Positions 39,060-46,808 of a stretch of DNA of 64,000 bases are shown here, one piece after another. The DNA is from Ignavibacteria bacterium (GTDB lineage: Bacteria > Bacteroidota > Ignavibacteria > Kapaibacteriales > Kapaibacteriaceae). The notes under the pieces are model-generated. The model was not told where the DNA came from. It did no database searches and saw only the letters and a list, made by a program, of their open reading frames with translations. Each line of letters begins with the position of its first letter. Position 1 is the first letter of the stretch. The position numbers were made by a program, and so were the translations under genes. The stretch spans positions 1,670,207-1,734,206 of the forward strand of contig CP054181.1 of assembly GCA_015709655.1 (NCBI GenBank), written 5' to 3'.

Positions 39060-39551
39060 ATGATGAAGAACTGTATTTGCATTGCCGGTCTTCTGACCTT
39101 GCTTGTAATCGCAGCAGGTGCTCAAACAAGACAAGATATTTTGTACGATGATTTAGGTAGGGTATCAACAGTGGTATTTACGCAAGGGGCTAAGCGATTA
39201 GTTGTGAACTATGAGTATGATAAACGTGACAACATTATCCGACGAACAGTGCAAACCACGACTGATGTTAACGATGAGAACTCAACGATTGCATCAATTC
39301 GAATGGTGCCCAATCCGGCAACCGATGCACTGTCGGTTGAACTGAGTGGCGCTTTAAGTGCCGGTGCACAGCTAACGATAACAGACGTCACGGGCAAGGT
39401 GGTGCTTTCGCGTACAGTACCTCCATCGGCAACAGGGACTGCGAGAGTGATGCTTTCAAAGTCGGACTGTGTGTTTGCAGACGGAGTGTATGTGGTTACT
39501 GCCCGCAAGGGTGAGGTTGTTGTTTCATCTAAGCTGATAGTTTCAAAATAG
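39060..39551 (+). CDS. Small YD-repeat protein with T9SS type-A sorting domain
   Basis: 163 residues. Signal peptide (M-M-K-N-C-I-C-I-A-G-L-L-T-L-L-V-I-A-A-G-A). One or two YD-like units follow (I-L-Y-D-D-L-G-R-V and V-N-Y-E-Y-D-K-R-D-N-I), then a classical sorting domain starting at M-V-P-N-P-A-T-D-A-L-S-V-E-L and ending in D-G-V-Y-V-V-T-A-R-K-G-E-V-V-V-S-S-K-L-I-V-S-K. The ribosome site is AGGAG and the gene is 6 bp downstream of the RHS gene, so they are cotranscribed. It looks like the terminal piece of an RHS protein standing as a separate gene. A terminator-like hairpin follows. Confidence 0.82.
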   Translation: MMKNCICIAGLLTLLVIAAGAQTRQDILYDDLGRVSTVVFTQGAKRLVVNYEYDKRDNIIRRTVQTTTDVNDENSTIASIRMVPNPATDALSVELSGALSAGAQLTITDVTGKVVLSRTVPPSATGTARVMLSKSDCVFADGVYVVTARKGEVVVSSKLIVSK

Positions 39552-39565
39552 TGAACACGTACTGA

Positions 39566-39591
39566 TGAGGGGGATTGGTCAAGCCCCCTCA
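39566..39591 (+). terminator. Terminator-like hairpin after the RHS operon
   Basis: Perfect 8-bp stem TGAGGGGG / CCCCCTCA with a 10-nt loop. No T-run follows, so intrinsic termination is uncertain. The left end of the 191-bp duplicated segment falls at the first base of the loop, so only the right arm of this hairpin is repeated at the right copy. Confidence 0.45.
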
Positions 39592-39764
39592 CATTCAATG
39601 ATGACGGAGCATACGTGCTTGCCGGCAGGCTCTGTAGCACGATTCACCTCGCCCCCGAAGGTCCATTTGTATTTTTGAACATGTTCGATATTCAAAAATC
39701 AAAACTGGAAGAGCTTTCGGAACGTGTGGAACAACTCCGGAGGTTTCTTTGACGTTGATGCTAA
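39574..39764 (+). repeat. Left copy of 191-bp direct repeat (prfB upstream region and 5' end)
   Basis: 191 bp matching 46702-46892 in the same orientation with no gaps and four substitutions (39586/46714, 39650/46778, 39725/46853, 39746/46874). It spans 107 bp upstream of the prfB start through 28 codons including the frameshift site, then identity stops abruptly after G-C-T-A-A. The two substitutions inside the coding part are both synonymous (Arg CGT/CGC and Phe TTT/TTC). Copies are offset by exactly 7,128 bp. Confidence 0.95.
39681..39764 (+). pseudogene. prfB: Stranded 5' fragment of prfB
   Basis: ATG at 39681 encodes the same first 23 residues as intact prfB ([14 protein letters not shown]...), reaches the CTT-TGA-C frameshift site, and continues D-V-D-A-K after a +1 shift. 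It then leaves prfB homology and stops 30 bp later. It lacks the whole catalytic and codon-recognition part of release factor 2, so it cannot function as RF2. It could still be translated as a 23- or 36-residue peptide. Relative to the intact copy the -33 TTG is changed to TCG (39649-39651). Confidence 0.9.
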
Positions 39765-39889
39765 ATTAGGCTGCCATATTATCCCGCTTTGATTTGCAGA
39801 ATCTTGGCTTGTGATGGGTGAAGTGAATACCTGCGCGTGGGGGATAATTTCCGAGACAACCATCTCATGTCATACAGAGATAGGTGCTA

Positions 39890-41713
39890 TTATGAAAGAG
39901 TATAAAGTGCTACATGCAGGTCATCAGCCTTGGATAGCCCCAGCTTTTTCCTAATATTTAACCTATGGTATTCCACTGTACGCCTAGAAAGGAAGAGTGC
40001 CTGTGCGATATCAATGGATGTTAAGTTAAGGCGTAGAAGTGCAGCAATTTTGATTTCCATCGGAGATAGCGAAGGATAATGTTTTTTCAGCACGGACATA
40101 AAAGGCTGATGGTCATCCCACCTGATGCCCACCCCATCGCTATTCTGAAGTGCTGCAATATTACGTCCTAATCTTCCCACTAAACGCTGCTGGATTTCAA
40201 TGCCGTTTCCTTGGATATAGGGTGTTAGATGTTCAACGTCGGCAGCGATCTCATGAAGCAAACTATTCCGGCTTACCAATTCCTTTATTGAATTTTCAAT
40301 TTCGCGTCTCTGCTGGTCTAGTAATTGCTGTAGTGATGTTAATTCAACTTCATACCTAGCCTTCTCGGTACTCCTTTTAGTTTCCAATTCACTTAAGCGT
40401 CGCTCTAGGTAAAGCCGGGACAGTTGAAACCTGATCTTTTCGTTCTGGCTGTCAACAAACCTATCGTGGAATTCTCTGTACGCTACCAGAGCTTCCTTGT
40501 AATCACCTCTTTTATCATAGAGATTTGCAAGTGTTCGTAATGCCTCAATTAGTCCGGCAAGATTTGAATTGCTCTTGGCAAGGTTTAATGCTCTCTTGGC
40601 ATATTCCTCTGCCATGCTAAGATTTATAAGTGAAGAATCTGCATTGCAAAATAAAAGGCTTAGATTGAGGCAAGCATTCATCTGCTCAGTTTGCATACCG
40701 GCTTTCTCTGAGCATTGTAACCATTCTAAAAAGCACGAGAGTGCTGATTCCCATTTCTGGTCATCAAAGTATGCCATTCCTTTTATTCCTAGTAGAGCTG
40801 CTGTCCTTGACGCAGCACCCACTGAATCACTTAAGGCTATTGCTTTGTCAATGTATTCATGCGCCAGCTGACGCTTGCCTAACTGAATAAGGCAATTGCC
40901 CATGTTGCCGTAGTTAAGTATTAACGACGTAGTCGCTGTGAGCGACTCGTTTATAGCCCGGGCACGGTTGTGGAATTCATAGGAAGATTGGTAGTGCTTC
41001 ATGTAGTAATAGATCTGACCAATATTTCCCAACAATCCGGCTATTTGCATTCGATAGCCAATCGACTCGTATGTTTCTAAGGAAAGTAAGTAACTGTTAA
41101 GGGCTGCATTGTAGTCTGCATATTCGTTATATACGTTTGCTATATTAGAGTGCATGCTTGCCATAAGGTGCTTATTACCCAGAGTAGTAGCCAAGTGCAG
41201 TGCCTCGTTAAAATTCGTCATAGAATCTTCCAGGTTGCCTTGGTTTAGCTGTATAATGCCTAAGTTTCCCAACACTCTAGCAAGATCTTCTTTATTGTTC
41301 GTTTGTTTATAAATGTCCAGTGCCTTCGAAGTATAAACAAGTGCTTCTTTCCATTCCGTCTTCATAATATGCATGATACTGGAATCGCTATAAACGTCGG
41401 CAATTTCGTTAACATTGTTTCTACTTTGTGCTATTTGCATTGCCTTCTGTAAAAGCTGCTGCACTTCGTCGGCCTTTCCTTGAAACAAGGCAGCGCGGAG
41501 CATTATGCGGTAGCAACGTAGCGAAAGTGAGTAGCCCCCTTGTTCTTCCAGTGCAAGATATCCATTTATAAAAAGACCATCATCGGTAATGAGCCTGAGT
41601 GCCTGGCTGGCATTACTCCAAGCCTTATCGAAGTTACTGACCTCGATTGCCTTTGAAGCCTCAGCTACTAACCATAATAACTTCAGTTGACTTCCATAAT
41701 GGTCACTGGTCAT
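39890..41713 (-). CDS. TPR protein with C-terminal LuxR-type helix-turn-helix
   Basis: 607 residues, no membrane segment. Residues about 1-430 are tetratricopeptide repeats (for example L-A-R-V-L-G-N-L-G-I-I-Q-L-N-Q-G-N and I-A-N-V-Y-N-E-Y-A-D-Y). A coiled coil (about 440-500) leads into a LuxR/GerE helix-turn-helix at about 545-600 (L-S-P-M-E-I-K-I-A-A-L-L-R...S-I-D-I-A-Q-A-L-F-L-S-R-R-T-V-E-Y-H-R). This layout is common in Bacteroidota regulators that lack a receiver domain. The start at 41713 has an AGGGGG site. A dead IS begins 31 bp upstream, between this gene and the divergent Kelch surface protein, so regulation of that neighbour is plausible and may have been altered. Confidence 0.85.
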   Translation of the reverse strand: MTSDHYGSQLKLLWLVAEASKAIEVSNFDKAWSNASQALRLITDDGLFINGYLALEEQGGYSLSLRCYRIMLRAALFQGKADEVQQLLQKAMQIAQSRNNVNEIADVYSDSSIMHIMKTEWKEALVYTSKALDIYKQTNNKEDLARVLGNLGIIQLNQGNLEDSMTNFNEALHLATTLGNKHLMASMHSNIANVYNEYADYNAALNSYLLSLETYESIGYRMQIAGLLGNIGQIYYYMKHYQSSYEFHNRARAINESLTATTSLILNYGNMGNCLIQLGKRQLAHEYIDKAIALSDSVGAASRTAALLGIKGMAYFDDQKWESALSCFLEWLQCSEKAGMQTEQMNACLNLSLLFCNADSSLINLSMAEEYAKRALNLAKSNSNLAGLIEALRTLANLYDKRGDYKEALVAYREFHDRFVDSQNEKIRFQLSRLYLERRLSELETKRSTEKARYEVELTSLQQLLDQQRREIENSIKELVSRNSLLHEIAADVEHLTPYIQGNGIEIQQRLVGRLGRNIAALQNSDGVGIRWDDHQPFMSVLKKHYPSLSPMEIKIAALLRLNLTSIDIAQALFLSRRTVEYHRLNIRKKLGLSKADDLHVALYTLS

Positions 41714-41755
41714 CTAAACCCCCTGTCATGAATTTAAGGATGGTGACTGTTTAAG

Positions 41756-42777
41756 CTAAAATAGGTTGTCCAAGTTAAATATCGAAGTAATTTCATGACA
41801 TGCCTTATTAGAGTATTTGTGTTTTTTTTGTTTCCGTCTACCTTGCGCTTCATCGAGTATCTCGCGGCGTTGATGCTTAATCCGATCTTCCCGACCTTGG
41901 ACCACGTCCAATGGTGTAACATAGCCAGGAGCTGAGTGATACCTCTTTGTGTTGTCGTCGTTGATAACGTTGCTGATCTGCTCAGTGAAGTCATCAACGT
42001 CGATGATGGATCGCTGTCGTAGTTCTTCCTTAGTCGTGCGGAACTGACGCTTCATCGTACCATTGGATTGCGGATAGCACACGGAAGGGCGACGGTGTTC
42101 AAAACCGCAGTCTGCGATGTAGCCTTTGAATTGAATGCCGACAAATTGACTTCCATTGTCGCTCACTAAGCCAGGCCTTGCATCGGGATACATCTCCGTG
42201 CTGGTGGTAGGACGAGTTCGACATCTCCAGTTGTCATGCTCCTCATAACGCGGTGATGTAGTACGTATCTGCTTTTGCCCTCAAGTACAGAGAACAGGTA
42301 TGCCCGGTAGCCGAACTCCCACAGATAGCTGATGTCGATGTGTCAGTGGTCATGTAGCCTTCTCGGCTGGACAAACCCTGTTCCCTTCTTGGTTTCGGTT
42401 GACATCCGTGAGCTTATCCTGCCTGCCGTACTCAACACGCGATACGTTGTAGAAGTACTGTAGGCTGCAATGTCGTTATCAATCATTTCGTAGGTGAGCA
42501 CGCGGTGGCTCAGGCGCCGTCCTTCACGTATGGTGGCATCGTGATACGCTAAGATCGCTTCCTGCTCCTGCGGTAGAATTTTCCACGAACATGGACGCTG
42601 CTGCTCACGCCTATTGGCCGCCTGAAAGGATGCTTGCCGCCACCGCTGATACCGACTGGGCTCAATGCCAACCCACGACAGAAGCAAGCGGCGTGAAAGG
42701 CGTGTGCGCTCACGAAGCGATTCCACCGTTGCCACAACATCACGGAGTACTTCCCCTGGTAGGTGTACTCCTCGCAT
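41756..42777 (-). pseudogene. IS3-family transposase OrfB, inactivated
   Basis: The reading continues across two open pieces (42777-42343 and 42193-41756). The first has the OrfB N-terminal helix-turn-helix region and ends at R-L-H-D-H followed by TGA where the conserved Trp of W-H-I-D should be. Beyond the stop the D-I-S-Y-L...G-Y-R-A-Y-L-F-S-V core continues in frame, then a frameshift near 42190 precedes Y-P-D-A-R-P-G-L-V-S-D-N-G-S-Q-F. The first two acidic catalytic positions remain, but the Glu expected in N-G-x-x-E-R is Lys here (N-G-T-M-K-R). Three independent lesions mean it is not functional. Confidence 0.85.
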
Positions 42778-42794
42778 GATCTGCCAGTCCTTTT

Positions 42795-43094
42795 TTATAA
42801 CTCAATGTTCTCGGCCGCCAATTCGGCGACAACTTCCTGAAGACGTTTGATCTCTATGACGGATTTCTGTGCCCGTAGCTCGTCTGATGTGGGACTGCGC
42901 CGCCGACCAGCTCTAGTGGCAAATACTTGGACTCCACCTTCAAAAAAGGCTTTCTTCCATTGGCTGAATTGACCAGGATCGATTCCATACTGCTCGCACA
43001 GCTCCGATATCGGTCGCTTCTTTTCTAAATGTACACGGAGGATCTTGACCTTCTCCTCCGCACTCATGTGTCGCCGTTGTCGTTTCTCTGACAT
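42795..43094 (-). CDS. IS3-family transposase OrfA (helix-turn-helix)
   Basis: 99 residues: M-S-E-K-R-Q-R-R-H-M-S-A-E-E-K-V-K-I-L-R then a helix-turn-helix (I-S-E-L-C-E-Q-Y-G-I-D-P-G-Q-F-S-Q-W-K-K-A-F-F) and a leucine-zipper-like end (I-E-I-K-R-L-Q-E-V-V-A-E-L-A-A-E-N-I-E-L). It binds element ends in active relatives. AAGGAG lies upstream of the start. It ends at a TAA directly followed by A-rich sequence, and orfB is in the -1 frame as in active IS3 elements, though orfB is dead. Confidence 0.88.
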   Translation of the reverse strand: MSEKRQRRHMSAEEKVKILRVHLEKKRPISELCEQYGIDPGQFSQWKKAFFEGGVQVFATRAGRRRSPTSDELRAQKSVIEIKRLQEVVAELAAENIEL

Positions 43095-43178
43095 TGCTGC
43101 TCCTTATGATGTGAAAGCAGCACCAATCTAATGCTTAGAACTTTTTCTTGCATGTCCTGTTTTGTGTGAAACAGTTCA

Positions 43179-43572
43179 CTATTGATGTTAGTATGCTAAG
43201 CTGTTCAGGTTAATGATTTACAGAAATTAAAAAGAACAAGTATACCCCAGTATTGAATAGATAATATCCTCAATGATAGCTTTGTGGTGTAGGGACGATT
43301 ATTCCTGTTCAAGTAGTTAATGAAATTGATCGACTTACAGTTGAGATTCAGTCTAACCGCCCCTCAGATGTGCATTTGTACCTATCAAATGCCATTAGAC
43401 ATCAGCTTTACATAGTCTATACGGTCATGTAGGAAAGGAACTACATCAATAGAGATCGGATTCCGAGCATCTAGCGCAGACTTATACAGTCTACATATTC
43501 AAGCGGTTTTCAAGCGTATTACTACACTCACAATTATTTCACGTAGAAGCCACAAAACTAGGGAGTTCAAAA
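43179..43572 (+). other. AT-rich intergenic region upstream of the Kelch protein
   Basis: About 390 bp between the right end of the IS and the surface protein gene. No coding frame of note, no exact TAnnTTTG and no strong hairpin were seen. It probably holds the remaining half of the divergent control region that the IS split. Confidence 0.4.
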
Positions 43573-46263
43573 ATGGCAAGGTCACATTCATATTACAAGA
43601 TGATAATATGGTTAATTGTAGTCATTATCATTAAAACATCTCTCTCGGCCCAAACGCTATACTGGCAGGCAGCACCACCATATCTTGGCGATGGTCGTAC
43701 CTTTCAACACGTTTTCACGTTAAATAACATAGCGTATGTAGGCGGAGGAGCTACAACCACGAATACAATATTAAGTAAACAACTATGGAAGTTTAGTCAC
43801 ACAACCAATGCATGGACACGCCTGAGTGACCCTCCCTTTCGCCCAAGGCTTGGTGCATTTGCCTTTTCTCTTGGAGGGTATGGTTACGTAGGTTCGGGGA
43901 GTAGCGGTGGAAACAGCTACTTTATTGACTTTTGGAGGTACGATCCAGCTCTCGACACTTGGCAACAAATGCAAGATCTGCCCAAGCTTATGCGGGGGAG
44001 AATTGAGCCGGCCGTTATGATAGTTAACAATAGGGCTTATGTAGTTGGCGGAGTGAATTCCGGCGGGAATCCATCCGATGTGTGGGAATATAGTCCGGGA
44101 GCAGGTGGAACGCAGGGGACGTGGACCGAGCTGGCTTCGTCGGGTCCTAATCCTTTTGCCATTTCCGGCTATGTTGAGGGCTTTGGAGAAGACCCTACGA
44201 GTGGGAATCAGGGCTACCTGTACGTTGGAGTGAGTGGGATCAACAGCAGTTGCTCAAATGGCTTCTGGCGCTTTGATCTGCAATCGCGTGTTTGGAGCCC
44301 AATGGCTAACTATCCATTGTCCCCTACAAACAGAGCAAGGACATGGGCAACTGGAGGTACAGTACTGGGCCAGACGGTTCTTGGCATCTCGAACGCTATT
44401 GGTTTTATTGGATTGGGAACTGAATGTCATTCACCGAATATACCTCAGCAAACGCTCTATGCCTTCGATCCACCAAGTATTGGGCAAGCCATGGGGAGTT
44501 GGATTCCATTCCCGTCAAATAACCTACTAAACTTTCCTGTAGAGTTGAATAGTGGAAGGACTTTTGTTCTCGGTAACAACATATATGTTGGTTGGCGGTA
44601 CGATGATAGCACTACTGGCAATCAGATGTGGAGGATCGCAGCAGAACACGGTGATACTACTGCACCCGCACTGTGTAAAGGCGATGAGATTGGAGCCGTT
44701 GAGTTCGACTCACTCTGCTGTACCGGAAGAGTGTATATACACAAAGTTAACGGCAGTGATATAGATAAAATTAATTACCGGGTTATTGGTGGAAGTATTG
44801 ATGGTGCATCAGTATTAGGGTGGTGTAGTTCGTTTAGCGCAGTGCCTGCATTTCCGGCATCCCAAGGCACTATTGACTTCTTGCCAGATTGCAACGCTGC
44901 CGGCTTCTGGCTAAATCTGGAGGTTTCCCCCTCTGCCGGAACAACGACAATAGAACTGGAGGTAGTACATGTTGATGGTGCCGTTTGTGAGGACACGATA
45001 ACTTTCCACTGCCAACCCCCCGTTGCAACACGGTGTGACTCGATTTCAGTTCATCCTTCCGCCTTTGCTCCCTACCTGAATAGTAATACCGGGAATATAC
45101 TTGGATCTGGGTTAGACTTTACGATATGGAATCACATACAGCCCCCGGCACTAATTTGTGCGGTAAAAGTAGATTTCATTACTAGTACATTTGTACCTGC
45201 CAACAATATTCCAAATGATATCATTAACAATCATATTATCGTTCCTATCCCACCATCCCAATTTGCTCTACATAGCTTTATGCAGAATCACTCGTGGACT
45301 GTGAATAATAGTGGAACTCCGAGTATGTCGCAGATGGTATTTTGGGACTTTGCTACCGGAAGCCCTGGTCCTCAGGCCGGCTCGTTAAATATTCCCACCG
45401 GTGCACCATTTAGTTTCTCACCAATTTACTTCTCTTTATTCATCGAATATCAATATGACTGGAGTGGTCAGGTGAAGTTCACTATCATTCACTGCGATGG
45501 CAGAGAATGTGAACAAACCATAGATTGGTGTGCGCGTCCAAATCTACATGATTGCCCACAAGATATCTTCCCTGGTGATGTTTCAACCCTTGGCGACATT
45601 GGTGGAATAACTCCGGACAGCGGCACTAGGCGCTTTGGAGATGTTATAACGCTCTCAAGGAGGCCTGATGTCGGTGAAGTACGATCAATAGGATTTCGTG
45701 TCCGTACAGAGGATTCTGGATTGGTTTCCATATTATCTGTAGGAGCTGACCAGAACGAAATATCTGTCGAAAACATTCGTGTCGGCAGCATAGCCGCATA
45801 CCTTGACCTTGCTGCGCCCCATTCAACAGAATCATCCGAGTTCAATGTATCACTACTTGTTGAGTCGCGCCGACCACAGGCGAAGGATGTGTTCTTAGAC
45901 ATCATCTATTATAATGAAAGCTCAAAGCCATTGGCTACCGGTAGGGTGAGACTCGAAACCGTTGTGTCTGGCATTGGTGGAGGTGGCGACGCTGAACATT
46001 ACAAGCCAATACTATATCAAACTGTTCCAAATCCAACTGCTGGAGATGTGCTAATCCGCTACCGTCAAACGACAAACGAGCGAGTTACGCTCACAGTCTT
46101 TGACATGGTAGGTAACGCGGTTGCTGATATTCCGGTGGTGAGCGATACCCCTGGATACCACGAGATCCCATTCAGCGTTCAAAACCTTGCTACCGGTACG
46201 TACTCAGTTCGACTCTCTACCACTAATGGAATATCCATCGTGCAAATGATTGTCGCACACTAA
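43573..46263 (+). CDS. Kelch-like secreted protein with T9SS type-A sorting domain
   Basis: 896 residues. A hydrophobic leader (M-I-I-W-L-I-V-V-I-I-I-K-T-S-L-S-A) is followed by Kelch-type blades over about 30-360, with repeats such as A-Y-V-G-G-G, Y-G-Y-V-G-S-G, R-A-Y-V-V-G-G and D-x-W-x-Y-x-P. A Cys-rich middle region (about 365-680) contains C-C-T-G-R and C-D-S-I-S-V modules, then a beta-sandwich. The C-terminal sorting domain begins at Q-T-V-P-N-P-T-A-G-D-V-L-I-R-Y and ends A-T-G-T-Y-S-V-R-L-S-T-T-N-G-I-S-I-V-Q-M-I-V. Predicted surface or secreted T9SS cargo. It is the rightmost gene of the inserted segment and is divergent from the LuxR-type regulator. Confidence 0.85.
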   Translation: MARSHSYYKMIIWLIVVIIIKTSLSAQTLYWQAAPPYLGDGRTFQHVFTLNNIAYVGGGATTTNTILSKQLWKFSHTTNAWTRLSDPPFRPRLGAFAFSLGGYGYVGSGSSGGNSYFIDFWRYDPALDTWQQMQDLPKLMRGRIEPAVMIVNNRAYVVGGVNSGGNPSDVWEYSPGAGGTQGTWTELASSGPNPFAISGYVEGFGEDPTSGNQGYLYVGVSGINSSCSNGFWRFDLQSRVWSPMANYPLSPTNRARTWATGGTVLGQTVLGISNAIGFIGLGTECHSPNIPQQTLYAFDPPSIGQAMGSWIPFPSNNLLNFPVELNSGRTFVLGNNIYVGWRYDDSTTGNQMWRIAAEHGDTTAPALCKGDEIGAVEFDSLCCTGRVYIHKVNGSDIDKINYRVIGGSIDGASVLGWCSSFSAVPAFPASQGTIDFLPDCNAAGFWLNLEVSPSAGTTTIELEVVHVDGAVCEDTITFHCQPPVATRCDSISVHPSAFAPYLNSNTGNILGSGLDFTIWNHIQPPALICAVKVDFITSTFVPANNIPNDIINNHIIVPIPPSQFALHSFMQNHSWTVNNSGTPSMSQMVFWDFATGSPGPQAGSLNIPTGAPFSFSPIYFSLFIEYQYDWSGQVKFTIIHCDGRECEQTIDWCARPNLHDCPQDIFPGDVSTLGDIGGITPDSGTRRFGDVITLSRRPDVGEVRSIGFRVRTEDSGLVSILSVGADQNEISVENIRVGSIAAYLDLAAPHSTESSEFNVSLLVESRRPQAKDVFLDIIYYNESSKPLATGRVRLETVVSGIGGGGDAEHYKPILYQTVPNPTAGDVLIRYRQTTNERVTLTVFDMVGNAVADIPVVSDTPGYHEIPFSVQNLATGTYSVRLSTTNGISIVQMIVAH

Positions 46264-46460
46264 GGGCTTGTTTATGAACCATACTCTCCCAGCTATGTGG
46301 GGGGGGTGACTCCACCTGCTCCAATCAGATGATGCAAATAACGGCTATGCACTTCCTTATTAGTCCTCTAATCACCTTAGCCGGACTCCTAATCGTGATT
46401 TCTCACAAACATTGAGTATCAGATAGGAAGCTACCGCCGCAGGAGTAAAGAAATAAAACT

Positions 46461-46491
46461 GGCTATCCCGGCTTAACAATCCGGGATAGCC
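46461..46491. repeat. Perfect 11-bp inverted repeat
   Basis: GGCTATCCCGG and CCGGGATAGCC flank a 9-nt loop. On the plus strand no T-run follows. On the minus strand the hairpin is followed by TTTTATTT, so it could end leftward transcription, though no minus-strand gene lies to its right. The surrounding 46264-46701 (about 440 bp) has no convincing gene and includes a G8 tract near 46300. Confidence 0.6.
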
Positions 46492-46776
46492 TAGACAAGC
46501 CGAAAACAAGGTGTATCGGCAATCCGGATTCATGACTGGAAGAAGAAGTGCTAGGTATTGGGAGAAGCGGGACCGTCGGGCAATGTTCGCAATGACGATC
46601 CGGGGACTCAACGACTTCGGATGGAAAATCAGGAACTATAAAAGATGATTGTCGATCAAGCACTGGCGTAGCGGACTAAAGCAGTCTGAAAAAAACGGAA
46701 TATTGGTCAAGCCTCCTCACATTCAATGATGACGGAGCATACGTGCTTGCCGGCAGGCTCTGTAGCACGATTCACC

Positions 46777-46805
46777 TTGCCCCCGAAGGTCCATTTGTAT
46801 TTTTG
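46777..46805 (+). promoter_or_regulatory. Candidate prfB promoter (TTG-N18-TATTTTTG)
   Basis: TTG at 46777-46779 and TATTTTTG at 46798-46805 match the Bacteroidota consensus with normal spacing. The box ends 3 bases before the ATG and there is no Shine-Dalgarno, so the transcript may be leaderless or nearly so. In the left copy the TTG is TCG. Confidence 0.5.
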
Positions 46806-46808
46806 AAC

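Larger units (their letters stand above)
41744..43178 (-). mobile_element. Degenerate IS3-family insertion sequence
   Basis: About 1,435 bp bounded by imperfect inverted repeats of about 31 bp that begin TG and end CA (TGACTGTTT... at the left; TGAACTGTTT... on the complement at the right; roughly two thirds identity). It contains orfA and a broken orfB on the minus strand. I could not find a convincing 3-4 bp target duplication. It lies between the LuxR-type regulator and the Kelch protein inside the 6.9-kb insert, and so probably arrived after, or together with, that insert. Confidence 0.8.
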
